Shown piece after piece: positions 48,663 through 59,522 of a stretch of DNA of 64,000 nt; positions within the stretch are counted from its first letter, which is position 1; every line of letters begins with the position of its first letter. Location: positions 2,752,825 to 2,816,824 of the forward strand of contig JANPWX010000081.1 in the NCBI GenBank assembly GCA_024734555.1, read 5' to 3'. Origin of the DNA: Trochalopteron elliotii. Taxonomy: Eukaryota; Chordata; Aves; Passeriformes; Leiothrichidae. The notes beneath the pieces were generated by a model. The model did not search any database. It saw only the letters and a list, made by a program, of their open reading frames with translations, and had not been told where the DNA came from. The position numbers and the translations under genes are program-made.

Positions 48663-51444
48663 TCAGTACTAAGATGTTGGTTAGAGTTTTAAAGTTAAAA
48701 ACCAAGTAATGTTGTTGAGGCAGTACTCAGTAGTTGGGCTGTGGGAGAATAATAGAACAAAACCTTTTGAAAATTATGGCACTTTTGCTACAGGGTACAT
48801 TTATTTAAAATGAAGAATTGAATTCATTAATTAGCTTGTAAGTTACAGCCCATGGAAAAGGGTGTGTTAAGAAAGGCAGAAATCGTAGTTTGTTGGGTTG
48901 TTTTTTTTGCTCAGTTATACTCTGGTGTTATTGAGAAATACTGCCACAGGCAAAGTTAAAAAGTTAGGAAACTTTAAAATTCCTTCCTAAATTGTTTAAA
49001 TTTAAAATTCAGCTTGACTCTTGGTGCTATAATGGTTGTGACTGATATATACCAGAACTTCTCTGTACCTTCGCATCAAATTGCAAACATGTTAATCTCC
49101 ACTTAATCTCATAGTGGATTAATGTTTGTGATTAGACTTTAATTAGAAGCACTTTTTTTTTAAATTCAAAACATTATCTTTGGACCCATGAATCTTTAAT
49201 ACCCTCCAACCCAGAACTAATTCTTCTGCAATTTCTAAGAATGTTATGCCCCTGTGCTTATTGAGTAAATGGCTACAAATATTTGACCTCCCAGCCATTA
49301 AGTGATATTCAACTTTGATCCACTGAATTCCAAAACTGCAAACTATACCAGAGAAGACTCTTCTATATCTTTAGGTTATCACTGCAGGCAGATAATGCCT
49401 CAGAACTTTTAAAAGCAGCCCTCTTAGCAGCCTTCAAAGCAATCATGTGGAGATGGGGCGTGAAATATTCTTTCTCCTCTGGAGAGGAGAGCAAAACAGA
49501 CAAATTGTGTCAAATGATGAATGTGTGCTCTTTGAAGGAAACCAAAGGTAATCTTTGGGGAGTCCTAAAATGAATTAAGAGACAGGACCCAGTAATAATA
49601 ACTGAATCTAGTGTAAAGCCCATGTGAACAATAGTATTTTGTACAGTTTTTTGCAAGCACAGTTTTAAGAATATCTGACTGACATTTCTGAAGTTTGCTG
49701 GACATAAATGACTTTCAGCATTGATGGTTGCTTGCAATATTAGCTTCAAATTCTTCAGTTTCTCTTAAATCCCACATATAGAGCTGTAAGTGAATCAGTC
49801 CTTGAAAAGTAAGGATAGGGTATACCCTGCTTATCAGTCAGCCCCAAATGTTCAAAGCAAACTAAACACGCTCAGTCTTTGTTAACTAAAGAAGATAAAG
49901 CACACAAACATAAACCCATTATCTGCCTTTAAAAATGAATCTCTATCTCAGTAGCAAAGCTGCATTGTCTTGCAGCATCATTCATGTAGAAGTGGGTTGG
50001 TTTGGTTGCTCTATTAGTAGTGAATAAATATTTCACATATCAGTTTCTGCCCACATGAGCTTATTGTCTTGGTAATTACCCACACAATTATTCAAATAAA
50101 AACAAATAACTTCACCACTTTAGGACTGCCAATTAGCCTGTCTGAAGAAGTGACCTTGAACATGAGCTGATTTGTGCTGTGTGCCAGCAATATATTTTTA
50201 TACAAGGAGAGTGCTGCTTGAATTTCAAGAGACTACACAAACAGCATAGAAAATTCATAACAGGAATCTATGAAAAAAAATAAGAAGTATGTTTTTCCAC
50301 TTCAGAGTCAGATCTCACCACTAGTATTTAAGTACTTATTATCTGATCAAGCTTTCAAGTAAGCTTCTAAAGAACTTCTTACTTTTCTATGTTTGAAAGA
50401 AATTGGAGAGCAGTGAATAAATTTCTAATACATTTTGCCTACATACTCATCCAAATTATTACCAGAACTCACACATCTTCATTATGTGCTTTTGACACTA
50501 AATCTCTGCAGCTTTATGAATTTTGATTTAATATCTATTAGTGATGACTGAATAGTATTCAACTACCGCTCAAAAAGACTATTTCAAAGTGTTGTTCTCA
50601 CACCCTCGAAGCCTTCTGCATATTCCTAGTTTTCCAGTCAGTAAAAAAAATAACAAATACCAAGAAGAAGAATTCCAGAGTGTATCTATCTGCTTTCAAA
50701 CAGAAGTGAGATTAAAAAAAAAAAAAGAGAAGAAATTTATATTTACTTTTGTGTTATGACACCATCTGGCTGCACAGAATTATGTGAATGCCTGCACTGC
50801 ACCAGAACCACCACCAGGCTCTTTCCCACCCCATCCTTCAAGTTTATTCTCAGAACAGCTGAGGACCCTCCTATAATTTTGACTGTAGTGTTTTTATTTC
50901 CACTGTTTTCAAAAACAAGTACATCTCTAGCACCACGAAAGAAGCAATTTTTTTTTCATTGTCATGGTAGATTGTCATTCTTCTAATACAGCTGATTTCC
51001 AAAAATCTGCACTTGTGCATCATTTATATCATTGTAACTGAGTAATTTTTGACAGTATTTGTAGCTTTGAGCATGTTCTGCTTACAGTCATAAAGGGGGT
51101 TTTCTACTTCCTTTGCTAGGTCTTTCCCTAATAATTCTTTCTGATCCTCACCAAGTACTGAGCTGATATCTTCCTCATAATTATAGCATATTGCTGGATT
51201 TGGCTCTCCTTATGTTACACATTTCTGTATTGAAGTGTCTTTTTAAACTTTTTTATTGATACAAATACACTTATTTATTGTTTAATAAAAAATGTATCTG
51301 TAAGCAATAACACTCTTATTTAATTTTGAAACTAATTTGCTTCTTGCTAAGAATTTGTCAGAGAAAAGACCTTATATATGCAATTAAAGACTGAATCCAC
51401 TAGATGGTCACTCCAATTTTGGAATTTTGGGGTTACCTATTTTA

Positions 51445-51720
51445 CTGGTTTTGGCTGGGACTGAGTTAATTTTCTCCACAGCAGCCTGTAAGGTTCAGTG
51501 GTTTGTATTTGTGGCCAAAACAGTGTTGATAACATAGGGATGTTTCAGCCACTGCTGAGCAGGGATTCCACAGCACCCAGGTCTTCTCTTTCTCACTCTG
51601 GCCCTTCCAGGGAGCAGGCTGGGGGTGGGCAAGGGGCTTTGAAAGGACAGAGCCAGGACAGCTGACCTGAGCACCACACAGGGTCATGCTCAACAATAAA
51701 AAGATGTGGGGAAAAGTGTT
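51445..51720 (+). mobile_element. LTR-like fragment of an avian endogenous retrovirus
   Basis: The plus strand has pieces that I remember from a common bird LTR family: GGCTGGGACTGAGTTAATTT at the left, then ACAGTGTTGATAACATAGGG, a CTGCTGAGCAG motif, a G+C-rich middle with GGACAGCTGACC, and GTCATGCTCAACAATAAAAA where the family normally has a TATA-like region. The right part seems truncated and no internal viral genes are present. It lies about 350 bp from exon 29 on the intron 29 side. The family name is not certain. Confidence 0.6.
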
Positions 51721-52066
51721 TCAAAAACTGTCATTGGGACTTGTTGAACATTAGTCTCCTGGAGATAATTTCTTCTGCATCACTTGCTTTTACCCCCTTT
51801 TTCTTTCACTTATCAAATCATCCTAATCTCAATCCAAGAGTTTTCTGATTTCTGCCTTTTATATAATCTCCACCAAAGTACCAGGAGATGTGGAGTCTTG
51901 TGGTGCTTTGCTGCCTACTGGAGTTAGCCCACCACTCCCATGAAACCACTTCTAATGTAAAATTTTGTTTGTGACCTGTTTCAGAACTGTATCAACAAAA
52001 TAACTCTTTTATTTTTTAAATGGTGTTAGACTGTCCTCTATTTAAAGGGAGAATCATTAAATATAC

Positions 52067-52216
52067 CTCCTGTTGAAGCTCTTCCCACCGAGTATTGAAC
52101 TTCTCAAGTTTCTCATTGATCAATTCATCCAAGATTCCACCATCTGTCAAAGTCTGAGCCAGTTCCCGAATCTGGTTGCGATTATCTTCTGGATGTCTCA
52201 TTAAACGTTCCAAAGA
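52067..52216 (-). CDS. DMD: dystrophin exon 29 (spectrin-like repeat 9)
   Basis: 150 bp and 50 codons, phase 0. It reads [20 protein letters not shown] and ends [10 protein letters not shown], matching human residues of about 1308-1357, helices B and C of repeat 9 with the helix C Trp in [25 protein letters not shown] is a well-conserved stretch. The acceptor GACTTTTTTCAG|TCTTT is strong; the donor GAG|GTATAT is weak beyond GTA. Reading through the donor gives VYLMIL and loses similarity. For the full-length transcript this exon joins exon 30 across the intron that also contains the Dp260 start. Confidence 0.97.
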
Positions 52217-52988
52217 CTGAAAAAAGTCAAAAAAAGGTACTTTTATTTTCCTTTTTCTAAAAAAGGTTCTATGGAGCAATCTCAATTTTCCTTAAAAATA
52301 TAAGAAAGAAATTTCACATTTCATATACAATAAAAGTAGGGAAAAAAAGATGAAATACTTATGTTCCACGTCTTGACAACAAATGTTCTGTACAATGTAT
52401 TACAAAACACAAAGATTTTTCATAAAGCAATAAATTTACTGCTTAATTTTAAAGATGTGGACTATGCCCGATGAGTTCAGTGAGAGTACTTGTACCTTAA
52501 TATAAAAAAACTTGCTTGAGAATCTAAATAGATGAAATTCAACAGCAAAAATGGATTATTGATGCATTATTTCGTATCTTGATGCACTACAAGCAGTAAT
52601 TTAATTTCTACTAATTTTAAAGGCTCCATGAATAAAAATTAAAGAATAATAAACAAAGTTGTACTGCTGTGATGAAAACTTACCCTCTCTGAAGCCTTCA
52701 ACATCTTTTTAATTGGCTGAAGTGAGGTAATTTTTTTTTTTTAAGAATGTTTATTTTATCTTTACCAAAACTGTCTATGACACCCAGCACAACATATTTT
52801 ATTATGGTTTGATTTAGGTGGATTTGAATTCAAAACCTCATTTGTTCAATCTAGTAAGACCTTAGGACTTCCAAAATATTCTGCACCTTGTTCATGTGCT
52901 AATGCTAGCTCATTGTTTATTTAGAATGACATGAAAGTTACAATTTATCAACACATATGATTTGGCTATTATTTAAGTCAGCACTTAC
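52217..52988 (-). other. intron 28
   Basis: 772 bp, GT-AG, the smallest intron of the main transcript in this window. It contains a candidate 33-nt microexon at 52684-52716 and a poly-T run (plus strand) near 52730-52742. Confidence 0.9.
52684..52716 (-). other. candidate in-frame 33-nt microexon (unproven)
   Basis: On the minus strand a CTCACTTCAG acceptor precedes 33 nt ending at a strong donor, AGG|GTAAGT. The 33 nt have no stop in phase 0 and read PIKKMLKASER, so inclusion between exons 28 and 29 would add 11 residues without breaking the frame. The pyrimidine stretch is short and has an A-rich run upstream of it, which argues against efficient use. I know of no such exon in dystrophin. 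It could be a decoy splice-site pair. Confidence 0.25.
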
Positions 52989-53123
52989 ATCTAAAGACTC
53001 AGAAATCTCTTCTGCTCCTCCCTGGACATTTTCAGTTGCTTTGAGTTTCAGTTCAATCTCATTCAACCATTTATTTTCTGCATCCAAATATGACAATAGT
53101 TCACGCCAACATGCCCATACCTC
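52989..53123 (-). CDS. DMD: dystrophin exon 28 (repeat 9, helix A)
   Basis: 135 bp and 45 codons, phase 0. It reads EVWACWRELLSYLDAENKWL and ends GGAEEISESLD, matching human residues of about 1263-1307. The Trp pair VWACW and NKWLNEIELKLK mark the start of repeat 9. The acceptor is CTTTTCTTCATCAG|GAGGT and the donor GAT|GTAAGT. The open frame runs on through the acceptor upstream and the donor downstream, but similarity is limited to this segment. DAENKW replaces the EKANKW I recall for human. Confidence 0.97.
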
Positions 53124-53850
53124 CTGATGAAGAAAAGGTTTATTTAGATTGAAAATTTCACAGAAAATTTTCACTCATTAAAATACTGAAAACATTCATG
53201 CCTCTTCCCCAAAGCAACATGGTTGATATCTGAGTCTTATTGGATCACATAGGTGATTTTATTTGCCAGTAACCCACACTATCCAAATTAACATAAAACA
53301 TAAGTAAACCATCATTTTGATTAAAGAGAACAAAACTACAGAAAATAACATGAAAAAGTGAATTCTTCTGTAAGACAAAACTTAAATCTTCATTTCCATG
53401 CATTATCCACTTTATATGTTTTCTGTAAAGTTTTCCTAAATAAATGTAAAAGTGAGCAGAGTTTTTAAAGACCCATATTAGAAATTTATGTCTTCATTAT
53501 AAAAATGTGCTTAGATTCCTTATATATTTTATATATTAATTGCTTAAATCACAGGTTCATAAAATGTCAGCTTTTAAGAATTCAGACTAAAATCTCTATG
53601 GAAATTAATTCTAAACCACATTTAGTGCAATTTATAGACCTTTTAAGTGCTAGAGTACTAAACATAATGTTGCAAAATGTTCTTATTCTCCTGAAATTAA
53701 ATTATTTATATAGTGCCTGAAGATACTTAAATAAGCAGATGAAAGTGGCACTTTATACACAAACAAAACATTTAAATGCTCCATAAATAATCTTTTTTTA
53801 TTCCTTTTTTTTTTTTGTTAGCAGAAGTTAAAATAATGTTATTGAAATGC

Positions 53851-53888
53851 ATTGCACTCTTGGCAGATCAAGCTTCCCAGAGTGCAAT
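53851..53888. repeat. inverted repeat (10-bp arms)
   Basis: ATTGCACTCT (53851-53860) and AGAGTGCAAT (53879-53888) are perfect inverse complements around an 18-nt spacer. No terminator or RNA gene is implied in this setting. Confidence 0.8.
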
Positions 53889-54189
53889 TCATCTCACCTA
53901 ACTTTGCTCACACCAAATTAGGGTTATAGCTGGACATTAATATGCAACAACACATCATCAATGATCACGGTAAATACAGATTTCCAGTTTAGACTACACA
54001 CCTAATTTTCCATGGTGAAATTCAGACAGGATAAATTTTATCCTGTGTGAGGTTATTATTGAGTATATTATTGTCCTGTGTGAGGTTACCTCTTGCAAAT
54101 TATTCACAAACAAAATTCACTCTTGCAACATTAACAACAAAAAATGGTATCTAATTCATTGTTACTACTGTATAATATAAAAGCAGTCC

Positions 54190-54620
54190 CATGGCAAGAA
54201 CCTGCAATGGAGTTGGCCAAAATGGCAGGATCAACTCGAAATGCATGAGAAATGTTCAGTTTGCCAGCAGAGCAAATGCTGTTCTCATGCTGAGATAACA
54301 CCACCTGGCCAGCTTCAGGGCCTTTTAATCAAAATCCTTGGCCTCGGAAGAGAAAAGCCTTGAGAAGCTGATGAACATCACAAGGTTGCTACAAAGCCAG
54401 ATTCCTGGCTTGACCTCAGGAGGGATAAGAACCTTGAGCAGCCATTGCTGTCTCTGACCTAAGAGCCACATCTCAGTCTTTTACAACACAACTCTCCAGG
54501 AGATATGAGTCTCAAAATAACTTTCTGTGTGGCTCATAACGTGGGGTATTTGGTATATGGCCCATAAAGCCAGGATAGCCTTGGGCTACCCACAGTCCTA
54601 TATGATAATACAGCTGTGCT
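54190..54620. mobile_element. possible LTR/transposon-derived block
   Basis: A stretch with higher G+C and different base composition from the rest of intron 27. It has LTR-like wording (AATAACTTTCTGTGTGGCTC followed by ATAACGTGGGG near the right end) but no TG...CA ends or target duplication that I can place. It ends about 60 bp from the exon 27 donor. The assignment is tentative. Confidence 0.3.
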
Positions 54621-54678
54621 CTCCACCTTACTTCTTGCAGTTAGAAGGGCTATAAACACAACTGACAAGACATCAAAC

Positions 54679-54861
54679 CTCCAAAGTCTTCCACTTTCCA
54701 TTCAGCCTGCTGCAGAGTTTCTGGTAGCTGGTAATTAGGACATCAAGCTCTTTTTTCAAAGCCTCATGAGCTGCTGGTGGAGCCTTTGCTATGAAGTTAT
54801 TCACGGAATCTGTAATAAGCTTCACTTTCACTTCTTTCTGAAGGGCTTCCTCTTTTGCTCT
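54679..54861 (-). CDS. DMD: dystrophin exon 27 (spectrin-like repeat 8)
   Basis: 183 bp and 61 codons, phase 0. It reads RAKEEALQKEVKVKLITDSV and ends LCSRLNGKWKTLE, matching human residues of about 1202-1262, helices B and C of repeat 8. The acceptor is TTCCTTTCCAG|AGAGC; the donor GAG|GTTTGA is poor (T at +3). Where I recall human YQWLCTRLNGKCKTLE, this sequence has YQKLCSRLNGKWKTLE, so one Trp is lost and another gained seven or so residues on. The exon lacks an internal ATG and is identified by similarity. Confidence 0.96.
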
Positions 54862-56801
54862 CTGGAAAGGAAGAAAAAGGAGAAGTTTTAGTCCTGGTTT
54901 AAGAAGGAAAGTTATTTCTAGTAACTATCAGAATTCTCTGACAGAATTCTAGAGGGAGAAGAAACCCAAACAACACTACAACAAAACAAAAATACAACAG
55001 GAGACATTTAATTCCCAGACTTTCTGATATAATCTTGAATGCATCCAAAAAACTTTTGTTTCATTTCATTTCCAGTACACAACACTCAATACAATTTAAC
55101 ATCTCACAACCATCTAGTGTTCTGGAGCTCTCAGACTAATGGAACCTTTCAGTAATTTTTTTTTTTTCCAAGAAATGCTCCAAGAGCATTTAGTAGCATA
55201 ACTTATTAACTACAAATGACCAACCTCCCCCAAAAAATTTGTTGTGTTACAAATTCATGTATCAAGATTTAATGGCAAAATCACAAGAAAGGCAGGAAAA
55301 AAAAGAAAATATTTCTTGTCACTGTCATTATTCCGCATTTAAAAAGAAAGTCGGAAAATAATTTTTCTCTACTGTATATCCCACACTTTTGCTCCTCCCT
55401 CATTATGTGGTCTCATGAAAAAGATATTCATACCTAGTACTTTTTCCTCAGTGTCTACAAATGGAATCATAACCCAACTGGAAACACAGTGATGCTATAA
55501 AAAATGTCATCAGGCCTTCACAGGAATTTACAATGAGAACTCCCTGCCTAAAACACATCAAACCAAAACCATATTCCTGACAACTTTTTTTTTTCTCTCT
55601 GGGTCTGAGGAAGTTCATGAACCAGAATAACTGTGAGCAGGCTGCCACTGCTAGAGAAGTTTACAATGTTGCTCTTGACTTGCCTCTTTTCTAGCTGTGG
55701 GAAGAAATGGGCTACAGAATGAACACAGAATTCTGGCCCAGATTTTCTCTGTTGTGAGATCATGACAAATGATCTGGTTATTTCCTAGGTCAAGGTGTCA
55801 CAGTCTGAACATGACTGTACTTCATCTGGGTACAGAATATCTATTAGGAATCCATAATGGTGGTTGTATATAAAACTATACATTTTACCTGTTTTAATAT
55901 GCAGTGCAATGTATAAAATTGAGTTTTGCTATTTAGTTACTAAAAAAGAACTGCATCTTTAGAGCAGATATTTACTTTTGATATTTTTCTCATTTGCAAT
56001 TGAGTTGTTCCATAAATTTCCTTGTGTGTATACACTTTTCAGAATGTGTATTCTGATTGGCAGCAAATTATGTCAGTAAATAAAGAGATCATTAGTTGCA
56101 TGGTCTGAAACTCTCAAACACTGGAAAAAAACATGGAAAATGAACAGTTTGAAAACAAACTGTTGCATAGATTGTCAGAGCTATATATATAATGCCAATC
56201 AGATTATAATCTGATTTCCTGAAGAGCAGAAGCCAAACAATTCACCTTTGAAACAAAAATTAAGCCCACATCCAGCGGCTTAGCAAGAGTGCATTTAAGC
56301 ATGTATCACAAATTCATTGTCTTGTCCAAAGGCATGTTCATCCCACATGAAGGAAACATTATTAATTGAGATAAAAATATGTTGTTTCTATATTCCTGTA
56401 TTAAAGACATAATATTCATACATAGCACACACCAAGACACATCCTAACATCCCATTTTCTTCTGCCCATTCTAATGAAAGAGAAGACACAGAACTGGTTT
56501 CACTCTACTGCTGCTAACACCCAATTTTTAGGAATTAGTCCTTAAGTAGAAGAATGTTGAAGCTACATCCAAATCAATATCCAGTAAAGCAAGTTGAAAA
56601 AAAAAGCAATGTGGTGTTGGGGAATATCAAATATCTTCTAGCATATTCCAAATAGAAATTACTTCAAGCCACCTACTATGTTTAATTTTAGGCAAGTAGA
56701 TCTGAAAAGGCACTTTCCTAAAAGAAAGAGTAGACTTCCTTTACAATGAGAGCTTCAAAAAGAAGGTTGAACACAGCACAAGGAATTAGTTCATCTTTTA
56801 C
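54862..56801 (-). other. intron 26
   Basis: 1940 bp, GT-AG. A+T-rich; no recognised element. Confidence 0.9.
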
Positions 56802-56972
56802 CTTGAGTTCCTCAACAGCTTTCTGTAACTCATCAGGTGTTTTATACTCAAAATCTCTTTCCAAATATTCTTCCTCAGCTTGTGTTATCCACTCGTGCAT
56901 CTCTGACAAATCCTTTCTGAGACTCACAGTCTTATCCAAACCACCTTTTAATGCAGCCTTCTTAGCATAGGC
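56802..56972 (-). CDS. DMD: dystrophin exon 26 (repeat 7/8 boundary)
   Basis: 171 bp and 57 codons, phase 0. It reads [20 protein letters not shown] and ends LQKAVEELK, matching human residues of about 1145-1201. The segment [20 protein letters not shown] is repeat 8 helix A with its Trp, and is one of the best conserved pieces of the rod. The acceptor is TTTCTTTCTTAAAG|GCCTA and the donor AAG|GTAAAA. A Met-initiated frame starts inside the exon at MDKTV in another frame context, but the true exon extends upstream to AYAKK. The first residue is A where I recall V in human. Confidence 0.97.
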
Positions 56973-59366
56973 CTTTAAGAAAGAAAAGATTACACAGTAC
57001 TGGAAGCAAAGCTACTGTACAAACTTGACAATGTTTTAGCCTGAAAAGAATCAAATTAAATCCTATATTAATAACATTGCTGTAATTAGGCAGATGTTAA
57101 CAAGTAATTAGATAGATATTAATAACAGACAAAAAAGTACTACTTCCTTTTTTTAGCAAATCGTGGCTGTGCAGAATGTGTTTGTAATGATTCTAGAATG
57201 AAAATCTACACCATATGCTGATGTTATCAGAAAACAAATCTGGGAAAGAACATCTCCCAGGGATTATTTTCTGTAAGATGTAAAATGAATAACCACAGGA
57301 GACTTTGAAAGTGCATTCAAGGGTGAAACCAAATGCTCTTGAGCTATAAAGTCAGATGACCTTCTCACTAGTTCAAATGCAACTTACTAGAGAATAAAGC
57401 AAATATGAATATCTTTCTTCTGTTGATTAAGTCATTAATGAATGTCTCAGAAAGGTGAATATCCTAAAAATAGGCAAAGAAAAAAGCCCAATATCCTACT
57501 GCAAGAAACCAGTTTTTCCTACTGTAAAGGAAAAAGTACAACTCTTAAAAGATTTGCTAATCACTAAGTGGGAGTCATACAATTCTGTTATATAGGTAAT
57601 TTATAGAACTAGAACTAGACAATATTTTAGATCACCTAATCCCAAACCATTTTCAGATTCTATGAATTGTGCATCAGCCTATCAAAACTGCCCTTGACTT
57701 ATCCATTTATCATCTTTCAAGAGCATTAAGAAGTTTGCATCAAAAATAGTAAGTTGTAGTGGTGCCATTTCTCAGAGTTGGGTTAGCAGAGATTATTGCT
57801 CCAATATTCTGCTCTGTGGTGCTGCTTCAGTAAACATTATTTTCAGTAATATCAGGAGAATTTTTCTTTGTATTTGGTCATAATTTCTGACATTTATTGT
57901 TTTTTTACTCATCCTTGAGGACTGGCTGTTAAACATAAATGCTGTTCTACATAAATGTTGTTTTACAAAACAAAATTGAGCAACAACCAGTGAGTGTAAA
58001 ACAGAATTGTGGCTCTGCAAAATTGTCTCCTCCTCAGGCCCAGCACCAGAAGAGAAGGTAAACTCCTATCACCTGAAAAGAGTATGTGAATTGTCAATGA
58101 CAATTGCCAATTGTCAGCTCTCACAATCATATTAACTGCATCTATATCAACCCAAGCTGACTTTTCCAAATCTTTTCCAGAAACCTCCATAATCCAAACT
58201 GATTTTTGTATTTACTACTCATGTATTTTAACAGCTATTACTGAAAAAAGTTGTGTTAGAAATGCCCACTGAGAGGGAATAATTTGTGCCTTGTATTGAA
58301 TAATTATTACAGATAGATTTTCAAGGAAGTCAGAAAAAAACTGTGAGAGACTTTTATACTTCTATACTCTAAGGCAATATTTGAAATTTCTGTGAGAGAA
58401 ATGCAAAGGTATACAGCTTATTAATATCACAAAAAAAAAAAAAGGAATTAAATACTCCATGGTAGGGAAAGTCGAAAGAATACAAAACTGGATCAGTAAA
58501 ATGTCTTACAGATTTCAATGATCAACTTTTTTTTAATAGCATGTTTATCAAAAGAATATAGAAATACTATTTTTCACATGTAAAGCGAGTAATAAAAAAT
58601 AAGGAAATATTACACCCCATTAAAAGGTAAAACTTTTACTTTTATGAAAATATACATTAAAAAGGTAGACAAGAGAAAGAGCAAATAGAAAAAAAATATT
58701 AAAGATAACACAACAATAAAAAACTTTGATTCAAACCATCATAAAGAATAAGAATCCAAATGCCATCGGTGAAATAACAGTAATTTTTAGCTTCCTTACT
58801 CTGTAAAATTATTTATTAATAATGCCTTTAACTAAATAAAAGAGCTGTCGTTTCCTGTTATGTCCTTTCCCATTCTCTGAAATCCATGTGACTATTGGAG
58901 ACTAATTTATACACATGCATATGTGCACGTACTCTTAATTCTGAGTTATTGAATCATGAACCCTTCACTGCTTTAATGTCTTTTTTCATCCAGAGTAATG
59001 ACATGCAATTTCAACAATATAGCAGAAAACATAAAACTAAGTACAGTACTTGACTGTTTTGACAAATGCCCAAACAACACCTCCAGAAATCTAATTTTGC
59101 AGGAGCAACAAATTATGTTGCTGTTAGATCTAATATATTAGTATATATCTATGTTATAAAAATAGTAAGATATTGTGTTATGATATAAATAAATATACTT
59201 TACCTATACTACTATAGGCTGAATTACTCTCTGTAAAATATTAGTTGGATTAATATGCATAAATTCAGTTTGGTATCTACTGCATAAGTATAGAAGGACA
59301 AGTTCTGACAATGAGAACCCTGGTGATTAATTTTAAAAGAACCAGTCACAGCAGGAGACTCAGTAC
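56973..59366 (-). other. intron 25
   Basis: 2394 bp, GT-AG. A+T-rich with short poly-A runs (for example 58432-58443); nothing else recognised. Confidence 0.9.
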
Positions 59367-59522
59367 CTGTTGGCAAATGTGGTCCCACTGAGCATTGAGA
59401 TCCTTTAGCTCTGACTCTATTCTGGAAGCAAATTCTGGCTCTGCTTCACTCTTCATTTTCTTCCCAGTCTCATTAACACTGTTCAAACTGGGCTGGATTG
59501 TCTGGATATCATTTACTAAAGC
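59367..59522 (-). CDS. DMD: dystrophin exon 25 (spectrin-like repeat 7)
   Basis: 156 bp and 52 codons, phase 0. It reads ALVNDIQTIQPSLNSVNETG and ends LNAQWDHICQQ, matching human residues of about 1093-1144, helices B and C of repeat 7 with the Trp in AQWDHI. EAEPEFASRIESELKDL is conserved. The acceptor is CTCTTCCTTTAG|GCTTT; a second TTTAG occurs 6 nt inside the exon and would remove two codons if used. The donor is CAG|GTACTG. The exon has no useful internal Met, so it does not show as a long open frame; similarity and borders identify it. Confidence 0.97.

Larger units (their letters stand above)
44252..52066 (-). other. intron 29 (contains the Dp260 start region)
   Basis: 7815 bp, GT-AG for the full-length transcript. 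It contains the putative Dp260 first exon and promoter (44389-44760), small tandem repeats near 46485-46524 and 46757-46794, a solo-LTR-like element (48309-48662) and a second LTR-like fragment (51445-51720). The rest is unrecognised. Confidence 0.9.
53124..54678 (-). other. intron 27
   Basis: 1555 bp, GT-AG. It holds a 10-bp-stem inverted repeat (53851-53888), a 15-bp direct repeat near 54041-54088 and a block of higher G+C (about 54190-54620) that may be transposon-derived. Confidence 0.9.

Noticed and set aside
48455..48709. Open frame with a poly-Phe run
   Set aside because: Produced by the poly-T tract inside the LTR-like element.
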